From Purshia tridentata (Eukaryota; Streptophyta; Magnoliopsida; Rosales; Rosaceae): a DNA stretch of 64,000 nt. Below the pieces are notes generated by a model, which worked only from the letters and a program-made list of their open reading frames with translations, was not told the DNA's origin and did not search any database. The stretch spans positions 1 through 64,000 of the forward strand of contig QANT01001693.1 in NCBI GenBank assembly GCA_003254885.1, in the 5' to 3' direction. Shown here in pieces: positions 1 through 11,520 of the stretch; position 1 is the stretch's first letter; each line of letters begins with the position of its first letter. The translations under genes and the position numbers were made by a program.

Positions 1-63
1 TTAGTAACCGGTTAACAAACCCCTAACCCTAATATCTTTCATTCTTCTCATGCGCCGCAAATG

Positions 64-94
<31 letters not shown>

Positions 95-600
95 ATCTCT
101 CCCTCGTCTCTTTTGCATCTCTAATGCAACTTCATTCTTCTTTTTCAGTTTTCCACTGTGTTATCAATTTTTTTTAGTTCTTCTCATGCTGCCGCAACTT
201 CTCTCTCTCTCACATCTCTACCTCATCTCTCTTGCATCTCTACTGCAACTTCTTCTTTTTCAGTTTCCTCCGTGGCACCGATAACCCAGCCCGGCCTCTT
301 CTCTTCCTCCCTCCACGATCTCATCTTTTCCCAAAACCCATGCCAAACAAAACCCAAAAATTTCAAACTTCCAGAAATCCCTAAATTTCGCGAAATTTCC
401 CTACAATTTCAGCGAAATTTTACCAAAACACTGCCATTTGTATCTTTAAATTTCGCCCGAAATTTTCGGCGAAATTTTCGAAATTTATACGAAAAATAGA
501 TAGAATTGTGATTTCGTTTCGCTACCCTCAAAAAACGATAATTTCGGCGAAATTTCACCGAAATTATCGAAATTACACTCCTTGGATGTAGGTGTTAAAA
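1..600. repeat. Repeat-rich edge: tandem CT-rich unit and GAAATTTC-rich block
   Basis: Positions about 40-165 and 177-280 are two diverged copies of one unit: CT microsatellite, then a 'tctc..gcatctct.atgcaacttc' stretch, then 'ttctttttcagttt'. Positions about 380-575 hold many copies of the self-complementary motif GAAATTTC/GCGAAATTT in both orientations. No coding frame is convincing. The block looks transposon-derived, but I cannot assign a family or see its ends. Confidence 0.6.
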
Positions 601-2499
601 ATCTTTCATTTAACTATTTTCTTAATTCTTAGAACAAAAAGAAAACGAAATGAAATCATGAGTTTGACAAAGTTTGTAGCAGTTGAATGCACACGAGTAA
701 ATAATCCTTTTGTTTTATTTGCCCAAGATAAGAGTAAATAATACTTAAATTACTAGCTTGGTGAGTAGTAGAAAATTACCAACATGACATTCTTGCCGTG
801 GGCAACAGTGGACAAGAGGGCATAAATTAATGCACAAACAAGAGGGTTATCAACAATCACAATTATAACTTGGCAGTACTTAAAACAGAAGGAAATCACA
901 ATTACTATTCAAATATTGATGGGTGGTAAGTTCAAAATCCAAAAACCCCTAAAGTTCTATATACACAATCTCTTAAATCACTCAAAGCTCTTTGCTCTCT
1001 GGACTTGAAAAACATATTTTTCTACAGTTGAAATTTTACACAGAAAAAATTGAGAGAAACAACTAAAATAAACAAATAAACAACCTTAAATCGTTGACAC
1101 AATTGACCAAAACCTGTTTCCTTGACCAAAACATGTTTCCTTCTCCAACATTCTAATATGACACATGAAAATTACAACTGAAACCACAGGAAATGCTAGG
1201 TGGTGCTGAGAATGAAATCACTTGAATAGTTGAATCAATGCTTCATCCATGGTTTGATTATTTCTGTTGTTACATTCTGTTCACAACCTTTGAATGGTGG
1301 TCACTGCATCCAACTTCATGGTTCATCTTCCGCAAGCTGCACATTGTATCCATGCTTTAGGTCTGTCAAGTTTCCAATGTAAAATGTTTAGCTGTTCAAC
1401 GATTCAATATGCCTGCATTAAAAGAAGGGTTGGCTAGAACATTGGCACATGTTCACTACAGCTTAAGAAAGAAAATACAAAATGTTAACAAAAGAGAATA
1501 TATGACAGACATGATAGGGAATAAAGATCCGGTGGCAAGAAAGCCAGAAACAGCAATTCACTACATTAACTGATGGAACTATATGATTGCAAGGTGACCT
1601 CTTTTACAGCATAAAATTCTTAGTAAAAGGCTTAAGCTTGCTCAATTAATGGACTAATATACAGAGAAAATTGTGGATAGGCGGCCAAGCATAAATTTAA
1701 TCAGTCAGAAGATTAATAACATGCAAGAAGGAATAATCTAATATCATTCCTATATATTTATGGAATTAGCACAAGGAATTTATTATTAGTTTAAATATAA
1801 AGTTTCTTCTTATGGGCACAAAAAGCAGGAAATTTTGGTTTTTGATAAGTTCACAAATAATGACAGATATTGCAAAAATCTATTACAATATAACATCAAT
1901 AAATTATCTTTACCATACATATCTATAAGTATGATACTGATATGGACAAAATAAAAAATGATGAAGATCAAATATTTAAAGTTGTTTTTACCCATTTTTG
2001 AGGGAAGAAAAATCAACTATTATTGCGGTAGAACTAAAACTCTCAGCAAATTCCCTTTCAACATGTATGACCAGGTAATTTACAAGAAATTCAACCTCCA
2101 TCTTACGATGACCTTTGTTTCAGTGAGTTTTAAAACTAAAAATGGTTGTTGTCTAGTAACTGTGGAAATTGAAAGAGTATGAAAAACGAATCAACCTATA
2201 AATCAGATGGTACACATCTGGCAAATCAATTTATTATTTTTATGAGGTTCTGAAACTAACAAAACCCATCACAATATTCAAAGAATCTTCTATAGCCTCA
2301 AAATTGAAAGCCAGTTATGGTCAATTAAATAAACAAACATTTCTAAAATGATTCCCTTTATTTTAAAATTTCATCTTTTTACTTTTTCACATATATATAT
2401 AATGTTATTTTGCAGAAAAACAAATTGAAAATGTTTTGGTTCTCTTATGATCCAAAAGTTGTGTGTGAGCATGCATTTGTGTGAGTGTGTCTTTGTGTC

Positions 2500-2535
<36 letters not shown>

Positions 2536-3208
2536 TTTCAAGGATAAAGTACAGAGAGAAGTAAGGAGCCCTGGATTCAATCCCCATTCTAACAAGATCA
2601 ATGAGAGGGAGAAGGAGTTAAATGCGAGAGAGCAAATACAACTGGACAAAATGCATTTATACTAACCAATTCTGGGTACATGCAGGTTAAATTATAGGAT
2701 AAAACTATTTTTACCACATTGGTAGATCTAGCATTACTCTAAATTATATATATACCTTTTACTTTTCTTCTTTGTTTAAAAAAGAGGTTTCATCAATTGT
2801 GAGCATGAGTTGGATGTGAATTTCATGCATATACATCATGTGTGTTTACCAAATAATTAGCGGGGCCAATATAATTTTCTTAAACTTTTACCTATATTCT
2901 AAAATTTATAAAAACCAAGGGGTGTCTTATGCATAGCTTCTCCCCTGCCACCAAGCATCAAATCCCCCATTACATTATCTATACAAACGTCATTTTATGG
3001 CTACATGAAGCTTCCCTGACATGATGGTCTAAGCACTGAAACGGGTGAAACAAGATTGCAACTCATATCTTACTAGGATCATGGAGATAAAGACAATAAT
3101 TAAAATAAGTGTTAGGTGGTGGAACATTTGCTCAGACTTCATTATTTTCCATACATGCAATAAATAAAGCATATTAAATGCTTTAAAATATATGACATAT
3201 TCAATACT
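601..3208. other. Intergenic, AT-rich, no gene seen
   Basis: No open frame resembles a known protein on either strand. It holds a 19-bp tandem pair around 1103-1142 (each copy has TTGACCAAAAC) and a compound microsatellite at about 2490-2535. The last part, next to 3209, is the expected 3' UTR of the minus-strand ARM/TPR gene. Confidence 0.6.
2490..2535. repeat. Compound TG/AG microsatellite
   Basis: A run of TG repeats passes directly into a run of AG repeats. It is followed about 40 bp later by a box B-like sequence (ggattcaatcccc), but no matching box A is visible. Confidence 0.8.
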
Positions 3209-5649
3209 TTAAACAGTACCTTTAATTGAAGATTTATCATATTTCACTTTCCTCTCATCTTCATTCTTCCATTCGCTATCATCGTCATCGTCATCGTCAT
3301 CGTCATCATTGCCCATTTGGTCCCTTCCATCATTTCCTATATCACTCTCACTTGCTGTCTCCCATTCAGAATCATCAGTCTCTCGGCCATAGATGTCACC
3401 AGCATCACCCTCACAGTGGACACCCCCATGTTTGATAGCTGCCTCTCTAAATAACCAAGCTGCACGCATCTGCTTTTTAACCAATCGTTCAGCATAGTCA
3501 GGTACCTTATTTTGCCTCAATGAGAGATCAGGATCATTTGACTGAGAGCACTCATTTATGAACAGAATGGCATCCAACAAACTCTCTTTTGCAAACCCAA
3601 GCATGTCGTAAGCCTGAGCTCTTCTCCAAAGACTTTTGGCGTGACGATTCAGGGGGTTGTGAAGACAAAGTGCACGAGTAGCATCACTAATGGCAGCCAG
3701 GGGCTGTTGCAACAAAAGATGACACTGAGCTCGATTGCTGTAAAGAACAACTCTCTCCTTTTTGGATCTCATTGGACACAATGCCAATGCTTCTGAGTAC
3801 TTTGATGCTGCTCCAGATATATTTCCTGATGAGAATAGGGAATTTCCTTCAAGCTTGACCACTAGTGCTGCTGCCTGTTTAATATGAAGATCCTCTTTTG
3901 GCATATTCTTTTCCCATTTCAATCTCTGTTTTGAATTCAATAGTTCCTCAATCAATTCTTTCGTTCGGTTACTGATAGAGTTACGTCCAGTCCCTTGTGA
4001 CTGGACACATTCCTGAAGAGCATTAACAATGGAATCTCCAAGTTTCTTGTTATCACCCAGAGTTGTAATCTCCGCAAGGTCAACAAGTGCAGGTACAGCC
4101 TTATCAATCACCTATAAAATGGTTTCACAGTATTAGGTATGTTACAAATTATGATGCAGACTTATTCCATATATACCAAACAAATGCTTAAGTTACAAAG
4201 TGCGATAACAAGATTGATGCATACAAATTTTAATAGGGTATTGGATTGCATTCTGCCTTTAATGGCAGTTCACATCGACAATATTTACAATTCTTTTTTA
4301 AGGAAGACACTCAGAATCGTTGGAATTTGAGAACAACTCTTATGGCATGTCTTCCTCCAATGAGATTTAAAAAACAAAAAGAAACAAAATATAAATTTAG
4401 AACAGAGCAGAGCTTTCATAACTTCTGCTCCAAACAGGTGTTAAATTATATGATGTATCAAAATCTTCACAAAGGAAAGCAAACAACACTTGATATGACA
4501 AATAAACAGAATCACTGGGTAATTGTAGAATGTGAATCAGAGAAGTTCAAGTTTCCATAAGAAAAGCTCATCAATGACATACCAGGATCATGACATGTAC
4601 CGATAATAATAAAAACTAAGAGAAATAGTAGTGTGTGAGCTATACAGGAACATGTGAAAAAATACTAATGTGGAAGATACCTTATGACAGGTACTAGGGT
4701 CTTGAAGCAACCAAAGTAGACAATCAATAGTCATATACTGCCAATCATCTGAAGACCGAGAAATATTACACAATGCATCGATAATACCAGGGCAGCTAGC
4801 AACAGGTCCTCTACCCAGCTTATGATGGCAGATCGTTCGTAATAAACCAATACCAGCTGGTGAGTTTTCATTAACAAGCCCACCCCACATGCCAGGTAGT
4901 TTCGTTAAGAATTCAGGCTTGCATATAGTGGGAAGAAACTCCGGTTTAAAGGCAAAGCAGTTAATGAGCTGGAGGGACCAGCATTGCAACTGACTAGCCC
5001 ATTCTTCTGCCTTTCTGGACTCCATTTCAACACCTCCCATGCCACGGGTTAGCAAATCACAGTGATAGCTTAACCTTCTGTCCACATACTGGTAAAAATG
5101 TGAATAAACTATTTCTAGTGAGCTCATTGCTAGTTGAATGGAAAGCTCAAGAATTTCACCATGACTTGCTAAAGCAGGAAAAGTGCTGGCATAGGTAGCC
5201 AAGTGCCCTAAAGCTCGAACTGCCACTCTCTGTTCAACCCATGTTAACCTTCCTCTCAAAAGTTCAACTAAGGGAGGGATTACCCCAGCATGCACAGCAC
5301 TTTCTGCAAATTCTTCCATGTTCATGGTGTATGATCCAATAATATGGGCTGCATAATAAGGAATGTATATATTCTGGTCATGAGAAAGCCAGCGGCGATT
5401 CTTTAGACCCTTCCATATCAGTGCAGACATACATTCAAAGATGCCAAGCTCAATGAACTCAGGGTCATTTGGATGTGCCATGGCAGTGTTCCAAAGGCCA
5501 CTAATAGGGAGAACCTGCCCATCATCATCCTGCGCCGGTAGTTCTCTGAAGAACTTCAGGATGCTTGCTCTTCTCTTATTTGGATTCCCTTCCTTCATGA
5601 CACAAAAGAAGCATCCTGGGTATGGACATTCAGAAGACACTTTATCCAT
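3209..5649 (-). CDS. ARM-repeat / TPR-repeat protein
   Basis: Two exons on the minus strand: 5649-4681 (ATG at 5649) and 4111-3209. The donor reads CATAAG|GTATCT and the acceptor TATAG|GTGATT, phase 0, giving 623 aa. Residues about 100-320 look like armadillo-type alpha repeats (AVHAGVIPPLVELLRG, AVRALGHLATYA). Residues about 350-470 form a TPR module (KLEGNSLFSSGNISGAASKY, VVLYSNRAQCHLLL). The C terminus is acidic, with ten Asp in a row encoded by a CAT/CGT-type triplet repeat at 3282-3308. The ARM-plus-TPR arrangement resembles Arabidopsis At5g43120 (from memory), whose role is poorly known; a scaffold or adaptor role is only inferred. The last codons AAAGGTACTG could also act as a splice donor, so a further 3' exon is not excluded. 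A GATTCAG acceptor just upstream of the ATG suggests an intron in the 5' UTR. Confidence 0.85.
3282..3308. repeat. Coding triplet repeat (poly-Asp)
   Basis: Imperfect TCG/TCA triplets encode the ten-Asp run near the C terminus of the ARM/TPR protein. Length changes here would keep the frame. Confidence 0.8.
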
Positions 5650-7560
5650 GTCCAGATTACAACTTTATACCACACAAAGTGAGGAGGTCAACTCTTCATA
5701 TCTTAGCTGAATCAAAGAACTACAACAACACAGCATATAGTTAACATATTAGCTTGGCATCTATCAGAAAACAGAGGGTAAACTTAACAACATAAAAAAT
5801 TTACCACAGGGGCCATAAGAGAGGTTTACACCTCACTCATCTTTTTCCAGTAAGTAAAGGTCCATACATTTTGAAACCACTAAAATGAAAATCATTGATT
5901 CTGAATAAAAATAACTAGAAGTGGCTTGCACTAAAAGAAGCATTAACTTATGTATGTACCCAATCTACGTATGCTAGGCAAAGAAAAGAAATATTCAATA
6001 TGCAAAAGAAGTCACTTCTCCTTATTATTCATTGTCATTTCTTCTTACTTCCACCCCATCTTTCATTCTAAAAATTGTCCTTTTTAATTACTAGATTCTA
6101 TTGCCTGTATGACTTCATGAGATGTTTTTAAAAATTTAGTCCCAGGTTTTGTTCTTTCCAACAGAAAAATAACATGATTGCAGGAATGCAGGCTACAAGT
6201 GCTCACTCCCCTTTTCTCCCAAGTCAAATTTCAATATGGTCCACCAAAATTTAAAATTTTTAAGAGTGATGAGTGATCATAAAGCTATACAAAGAAATAT
6301 CAAAACCAGAAGCATAGACCACTAGACCATTTCTCATCATAAATGGATTCTCTTTTTATTATACCCATACATATATAACAATGCAACTTATAGTAAATCT
6401 TTGGAGTTTGAAGCAAGCAATGAGGTTCAAAGGCTGTCTCTCAAGAAAAAATTGGAAACAAAAAAAGTAAAGAAAAAACGAATTAACCAAACATGATTCC
6501 ATGAAATGAAACACGATTCCCCTTTTTGCTTTGTCAACCTGAAATGATTCACTTATCATGATAGTGAATTTTAAATTTTTGTCACACACGACCAAACTAT
6601 CTCAAACAACTTTCCTCATCTCACTTCAATCCCACACCCACTCTTGAGATAATATCCTTTTTTCCTAGTTACCAACTCTATCTTTCTCCATACTATTGCT
6701 CATTCATCTTAACATTTGCATCTTTACACTTGTTTTGTAAACAAGTTATTTCTAAACCACCCAAAACTCAATCCTAAACCCTAAAGCATTCCCGTAAAAC
6801 TCTCCCTTCAACTTTAAGGTATTCTATTATCCCATAAACCATTCATTGCCCATCAATCACTCTTTACTACTGAGTAAACCCCATCAATTCTATGATTAAT
6901 CCTACTTAGTCTTGATACATACTACTCAAACTGGCATTTTAATATTTGACATATACTAAGTCTTGATCCTACTCAACCTAAAACCCCTTAGCCTCTTAGG
7001 CCTCTCTCGAAATTAATAATCAGTATGACACAAAAGCCTTTGCTTGTCGCACTTGAAAAGTAAAACACTTTCTGCTTTACTAAAGTTAAGATTTTTCTAA
7101 GACCAAGTTGAGAATGAGGAAGAGAGTGAGCGTTCCAGCACAAACAATCAGCAAAGCTACTGCATTTCTCCAACTATTTAGATCTAAAACCAAAAATAAA
7201 AGGCATTTTCAACTTCTTCTGTGAGATCCAAACTCTACAAATGCCCCAATCACAAGCAAAACAACATTTGGAAGCAAAAACAAAAACAGGCCACAGAGAG
7301 AGAGATAGATACCTCTGTAAAACAAAAACCAGAAGAATAGGAAAAATGCTTTTTTGTGTTGCGCAAAAGCAATCTGCTTTTGCTTTCTTCTGATTCCTGT
7401 GTTTGGCTTCAGCTTCCGTTGTTTGCTGAACAACAAGGGAAGAGAGGAAGAGAGAGAGAGAGAGTCTGTGTGTGTGTGTGTGAGTGAGTGTAGGAGAAGC
7501 TTGAAATTGAAAACGACGGTGTTTTAAGCTGAGAAAGGGGCTTCTTTGATTCTGACAGCC
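5650..7560 (-). other. Probable 5' leader and promoter of the ARM/TPR gene
   Basis: No protein-like frame is seen. On the minus strand a polypyrimidine stretch with CAG lies about 60 nt upstream of the ATG, fitting a 5' UTR intron that would start near 7300-7430. An AG microsatellite (about 7447-7464) followed by TG repeats (about 7467-7483) lies at the likely transcription start region. The exact promoter cannot be fixed from sequence alone. Confidence 0.4.
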
Positions 7561-9816
7561 GAGAAGATCTTGCTTCCTTGCATATTCACTGTTTCAAACG
7601 TTTTAATGCTAAATTGCTACTTCAACTTCACCAAAAATGTTTTACTTCCCAAATTAGAATTGAATAAATAAATATATCCGTTACCCCACGCGCTCTTTTG
7701 CTGATGTTCGCTGGTGGGCTCCACCTGAAAGAGTGTAGTTTGCCGTTTATGGGGATTGGGATGGGAGTGCGTGAATATAGTAGCGCGTGGACATCGCAGC
7801 GTACTCATTTATCTCTATTATTATTGCTGCAGCCTGCAGGAGTGCAAGAGGAACAGTGAAGTGGGGGAGACTACAGAGATTTTCTATTCATTGTTTTTGT
7901 TCGTGGCGTTGGTCCCATTTCCTTCCACGCCTGTCTTGTTTCCTTCTTTTGAATTTTGGACAACTTTAATTTAATTCTTTTGGAGGTGCCCTTAATTAGT
8001 TGTTGGAGTTGAACCATCCATGGCTTCATAGATATCTAACTTTTAGTTTACATTTTAATTTTATTTTGTTACAAGTGGAGGCCAAGGAAAGAGGCCTAGT
8101 GAGGGGAGGGAAATCGAAACCTGGTGAGTTAGGGGGCAACACAACTGTTTGGCCAACTGAACCCTCCCAAATCCTCTTAGTAAGGGGTGGGAATGGATCA
8201 GTTTTTACCAAAATTAATTCATTATTAACTCATTTTTATTGGTCGATATGCACTTGACAACCGACCCATCTAAGTCGGGCTAATAATTTTATCAGACCCA
8301 ATCAAAAGCAAGTTGGTTGATGATTGTTAATATCGTGTAAAGTCGATTGGCCGGTATTACCTAAATAACTAACTTTTATAAATCATTTCAAGTGGGCTTA
8401 TTGTTATCACCTAAGCCTAATAAGAATAACCCAATATTTCAGCTAATAACCCAATATATTCACTGACTGGCCAAGCCCCAATCATTTTGACTCTTTGAGT
8501 GACTGGCCCAAGCTCTCTCACTCTCAGCCTCATACTTGTGTCTCTCTCTCAAACTCTCAGTCCGCGAGCTCGGGGGTGTGTGGTGGAGTGCAGTTGAGAC
8601 ACGGAAGAGCAGCTTGTGACGGATTGGAGCAACTCACGATCTTGTAGATCTCTATAGAGGTTAGATTGTGCGGGGTGGATGGTGACACAATGGGGCTTCG
8701 ATTTGGAGGATGAGAAGGGTGGTGGGTGGGGGTAGTTGGAATATGTGAAATTTTCTATTCGTTATATTCGTTAACTGTGGCCAAAAAAAAAAACTCATCT
8801 TACAATTGAGTAACTGACAGTGGCATAGCAACCCAATTGGGCAATCAGTCTGGGGGACCAAACCCGTCCAGACCTGATCTTATAGATGATAGATTTGATT
8901 GGGCCAGACCAAATTCGGTGTTGGGCCAGACCTTTATTACGTCTTTAGCCATTTCTCATTGTCCCACCATAGTTTTAGTAACATGCTTCTAAAGTTCTAA
9001 GCTTGTATTTTCAATAAAAACCATTGAATAAAAACACTTAGCAAAAAATTAGAGAAGCACTTTCAAAGAGACATGATAGTGCGATATGATGAAAACAGAA
9101 GCGTTATAGCAAACAATTAAGTAGACGTAATTAATTGGTAGGGATAGCAGTTGGCATGAGTCCATTTCAATTGAAAGCAACTCCAACCATGAAGTTGAAA
9201 AGGCTAAACGGAGACTCAGATGTCAAAACAGGGCCAAAAGCTGACTGCTGCAAATATGTCGGTTGCACATTGGGCTATCTAACCAGCCACCGACACAGCG
9301 TTTAAAATTAAACCGTCGGTGCAGTAATTGACAAAATTAACCTCGGGCTCTGCCGGCACTGCTCCAAAACCCAATTAATTTGTAACGACTAATAACTGGA
9401 TGTGAGATTTCAATTAGCCTTCTATTTATTCTAACTTCAATTAATAATAAAATGGTATTGCATATTGCTTGAATTATATAAAATGAAGCAATATAACAAG
9501 TTGTTCCACTTGCATTATAATGTTCTATTTCATAACACCATGATTGGCCTTGCTTAATTGCCTAATGGTATTATTACATGCCCACTAGAAAGATTATGGT
9601 GGAATAAATTGTACCTAATGAGTAAATCTCAAAAAAACAGAAAAAAAAGAGAAGATACCCAAAAAAAGGGTGGAAATGGGAGGTGTTCTCAACCAACAAA
9701 GGGGACAATAACAACAATTTTATAATTTCCACTTTGTATACCCAATAATTTGATTGGTTTTAGACCACGGGCCTCATGGTACTGTCTGGACCAGCGACCA
9801 CCCGATCTTTTGTTCC
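7561..9816. other. Intergenic with transposon-like scraps
   Basis: No gene is seen. Positions about 8079-8185 look like a degraded tRNA-derived SINE (separate entry). Positions about 8190-8960 hold low-complexity sequence rich in 'gacc' and 'gggcc' words, typical of old nonautonomous elements, but I could not define ends. The part just left of 9817 is the 3' flank of the membrane protein gene. Confidence 0.45.
8079..8185 (-). mobile_element. Possible tRNA-derived SINE remnant
   Basis: On the minus strand GGTTCAGTTGGCC resembles a Pol III box A, and about 30 nt later GGTTTCGATTTCC resembles a box B. No poly(A) tail or target duplication was found, so this is a tentative call. Confidence 0.3.
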
Positions 9817-11184
9817 TTAGCTCTTTTTCCCCTCTTCACCGCCTTCTTCCAAGTAAGCCTTCTTCCTCCTCTCGGCCGAAGCAAACAGACAAATCACAAG
9901 ATAACACGTGGCGTAAATTCCATGCACCTTCCAGTTCGTCTTGGGCGGCTGGTGCAGTACAGCTCTGTGAAAAACCGACATATAGTAATGCAGCCCAACA
10001 GCGAAGCCCACGAAGGTCTGGGCCAGGCTCAGAACTCTGGACCCAAGCCCAGAATCGGTGGAAAAAACCAGGACGAAGTACATCAAGAGCAGCAACAAGT
10101 AGAGTACGTAGCCGAGCGTCTGGAGCACCTGCAGGCAAACGTAGGTGGACTGCGAAGTCGCGTAGAAAAACTTGAGGGGCTCGAGCCCGGTGACGAGAGC
10201 AGAGAGGCAGAGGATGGAGAAGTAGATGGCGAGGTAGACTTGGATGAAGATGAGGAGCTTTTGGAGGGAGAAGTAGGCTTTGATGCGATTGAAGAGGAGA
10301 GAAACTAAGAGCATTGGGATTATCAGAAATGCCAAGGAGACTATGGAGGCAATGGTGGGTGCGTACTTGTTGCCCACAATGGGATTGAATCTCTTTGTGA
10401 TTTGCTTGTTCGCTTTGGTGAGGTAGATTTTCGAAGTGGTAGAGATTCTCTCCAGGTCTGGAAGAAGCGATTGCTGGAATTTTCCGGGTAAGTCGGCGAA
10501 CTCTGAGACGAAATCGTTGTCGTCGTCTTCGTCAATCCAACTGGGTTGGATTGGTTTCTTGGTAATTTTTTGTTGGGTGTTAGCTTTTTTGTCTGTTTTG
10601 ATCTGGGGTTTGGTTGTTTTTTCCGATTGGAGCTCTTTGAGGATCTTCTTGTCAATTGGGTTTTGGGATTTGTTGGTGGTGGTGGTGGTGGTGGGTTTGG
10701 TTGTTTTGTTCTTGGGTGTGCTTAGCTTGGTTAGATCTGAGGTTTTCTTAGTGGAATTTGAAGTAGGTTTGGTGGAGTTTGAGGATTTTGATGTGGTCTT
10801 GATAGTATTGGATAATGTTTTGGTAGAATTGGTGGTGGATTTGAGAAGTTGGGTTTGGTTCTTGGAGGATAGATTGGGTTTGAGGAGTTTGGTCTGGTTT
10901 TTAGAGGATGATAGACGAGTGGGCTTGAAGAGCTTGGTTTGGTTTTTGGAGGTGGTGGTGGTGGTGGAGGTCTTGATCTTTTTAGGCTTGTAGTTGTTGT
11001 CTTCATCATCTGTTTCTAGTTCCAACATTTTCCTAGTACCAAGAAACTGTTGTGAGCTCTGAAGTTGTTGATGATGAGGCTCTGACTCTGAGGAGGAGGC
11101 ACAAAGGAGAATAGCAGAAAAGATGAACAGAGTAAGAGAAAGCACTAGTACCTTTCTGAGACTCAAGTACATGAGTGGAGCCAT
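9817..11184 (-). CDS. Uncharacterised plant membrane protein with Lys/Thr-rich N-terminal region
   Basis: Single-exon gene of 455 aa; the ATG at 11184 starts a clear signal peptide or anchor (MAPLMYLSLRKVLVLSLTLF, cleavage probably near residue 30-35). Residues about 55-230 are low complexity, rich in Lys, Thr, Ser and Asn, with three near-copies of S-K-N-Q-T-(K/Q)-L. Each copy carries an NQT glycosylation sequon. The C-terminal half has about five hydrophobic segments at roughly 274-298, 310-333, 352-374, 385-405 and 421-437, and ends in a charged tail (RRKKAYLEEGGEEGKKS). I do not recognise the family. A secretory-pathway membrane protein with a glycosylated luminal or extracellular region is inferred. 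Its leader carries AG and ATGT microsatellites. Confidence 0.8.
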   Translation of the reverse strand: MAPLMYLSLRKVLVLSLTLFIFSAILLCASSSESEPHHQQLQSSQQFLGTRKMLELETDDEDNNYKPKKIKTSTTTTTSKNQTKLFKPTRLSSSKNQTKLLKPNLSSKNQTQLLKSTTNSTKTLSNTIKTTSKSSNSTKPTSNSTKKTSDLTKLSTPKNKTTKPTTTTTTNKSQNPIDKKILKELQSEKTTKPQIKTDKKANTQQKITKKPIQPSWIDEDDDNDFVSEFADLPGKFQQSLLPDLERISTTSKIYLTKANKQITKRFNPIVGNKYAPTIASIVSLAFLIIPMLLVSLLFNRIKAYFSLQKLLIFIQVYLAIYFSILCLSALVTGLEPLKFFYATSQSTYVCLQVLQTLGYVLYLLLLLMYFVLVFSTDSGLGSRVLSLAQTFVGFAVGLHYYMSVFHRAVLHQPPKTNWKVHGIYATCYLVICLFASAERRKKAYLEEGGEEGKKS

Positions 11185-11261
11185 TTGTGAAATCTAGGTC
11201 TCAGGGCTCCAAGGATCTTGTTCAACTAGGATGGGATTGGATCCAGAGTATATATACAAGT

Positions 11262-11292
<31 letters not shown>

Positions 11293-11520
11293 GGGATTTA
11301 TATATAGGCTTGTATGTATGTATGTATGTGCATAGAGAAGTGAAACAATGGAGTAGGGAGGACTTTTAATGCGAAAGCAGCTAAAGATGAGATCAGTCAC
11401 ATGGTGCAAGTAGGCAGTGTGAGTGTGAAGTAGAGCTTGCTACCTACGCGCTTTCATCGTGTCCCTTCTGCTACTTCTGCTACTTCTGCCTCACTGTCTG
11501 TCTTACTCTCTCTCTCTCAC
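11185..11520 (-). promoter_or_regulatory. Leader/promoter of the membrane protein gene, with microsatellites
   Basis: Upstream of the ATG at 11184 lie an AG run (about 11261-11287) and an ATGT run (about 11311-11330). On the minus strand a TATATATA stretch occurs around 11250-11256 and TATATA around 11299-11304; either could be a TATA box. A CT-rich stretch follows at about 11500-11518. Confidence 0.4.

Noticed and set aside
158-499. 113-aa open frame at the left edge
   Set aside because: Low-complexity Ser/Leu and Phe/Arg/Asn-rich translation of CT and GAAATTTC repeats; no domain and no homolog recognised.
8190-8960. Possible hAT-type nonautonomous element (GGTGGGAA... and ...TTGTCCCACC)
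   Set aside because: Only seven terminal bases pair, and no 8-bp target duplication was found.
9754-10308. 184-aa plus-strand frame with an acidic end
   Set aside because: Lies antisense within the membrane protein gene; its composition mirrors the coding strand.
10436-10993. 185-aa hydrophobic plus-strand frame
   Set aside because: Antisense shadow of the Lys/Thr-rich codons of the membrane protein gene.
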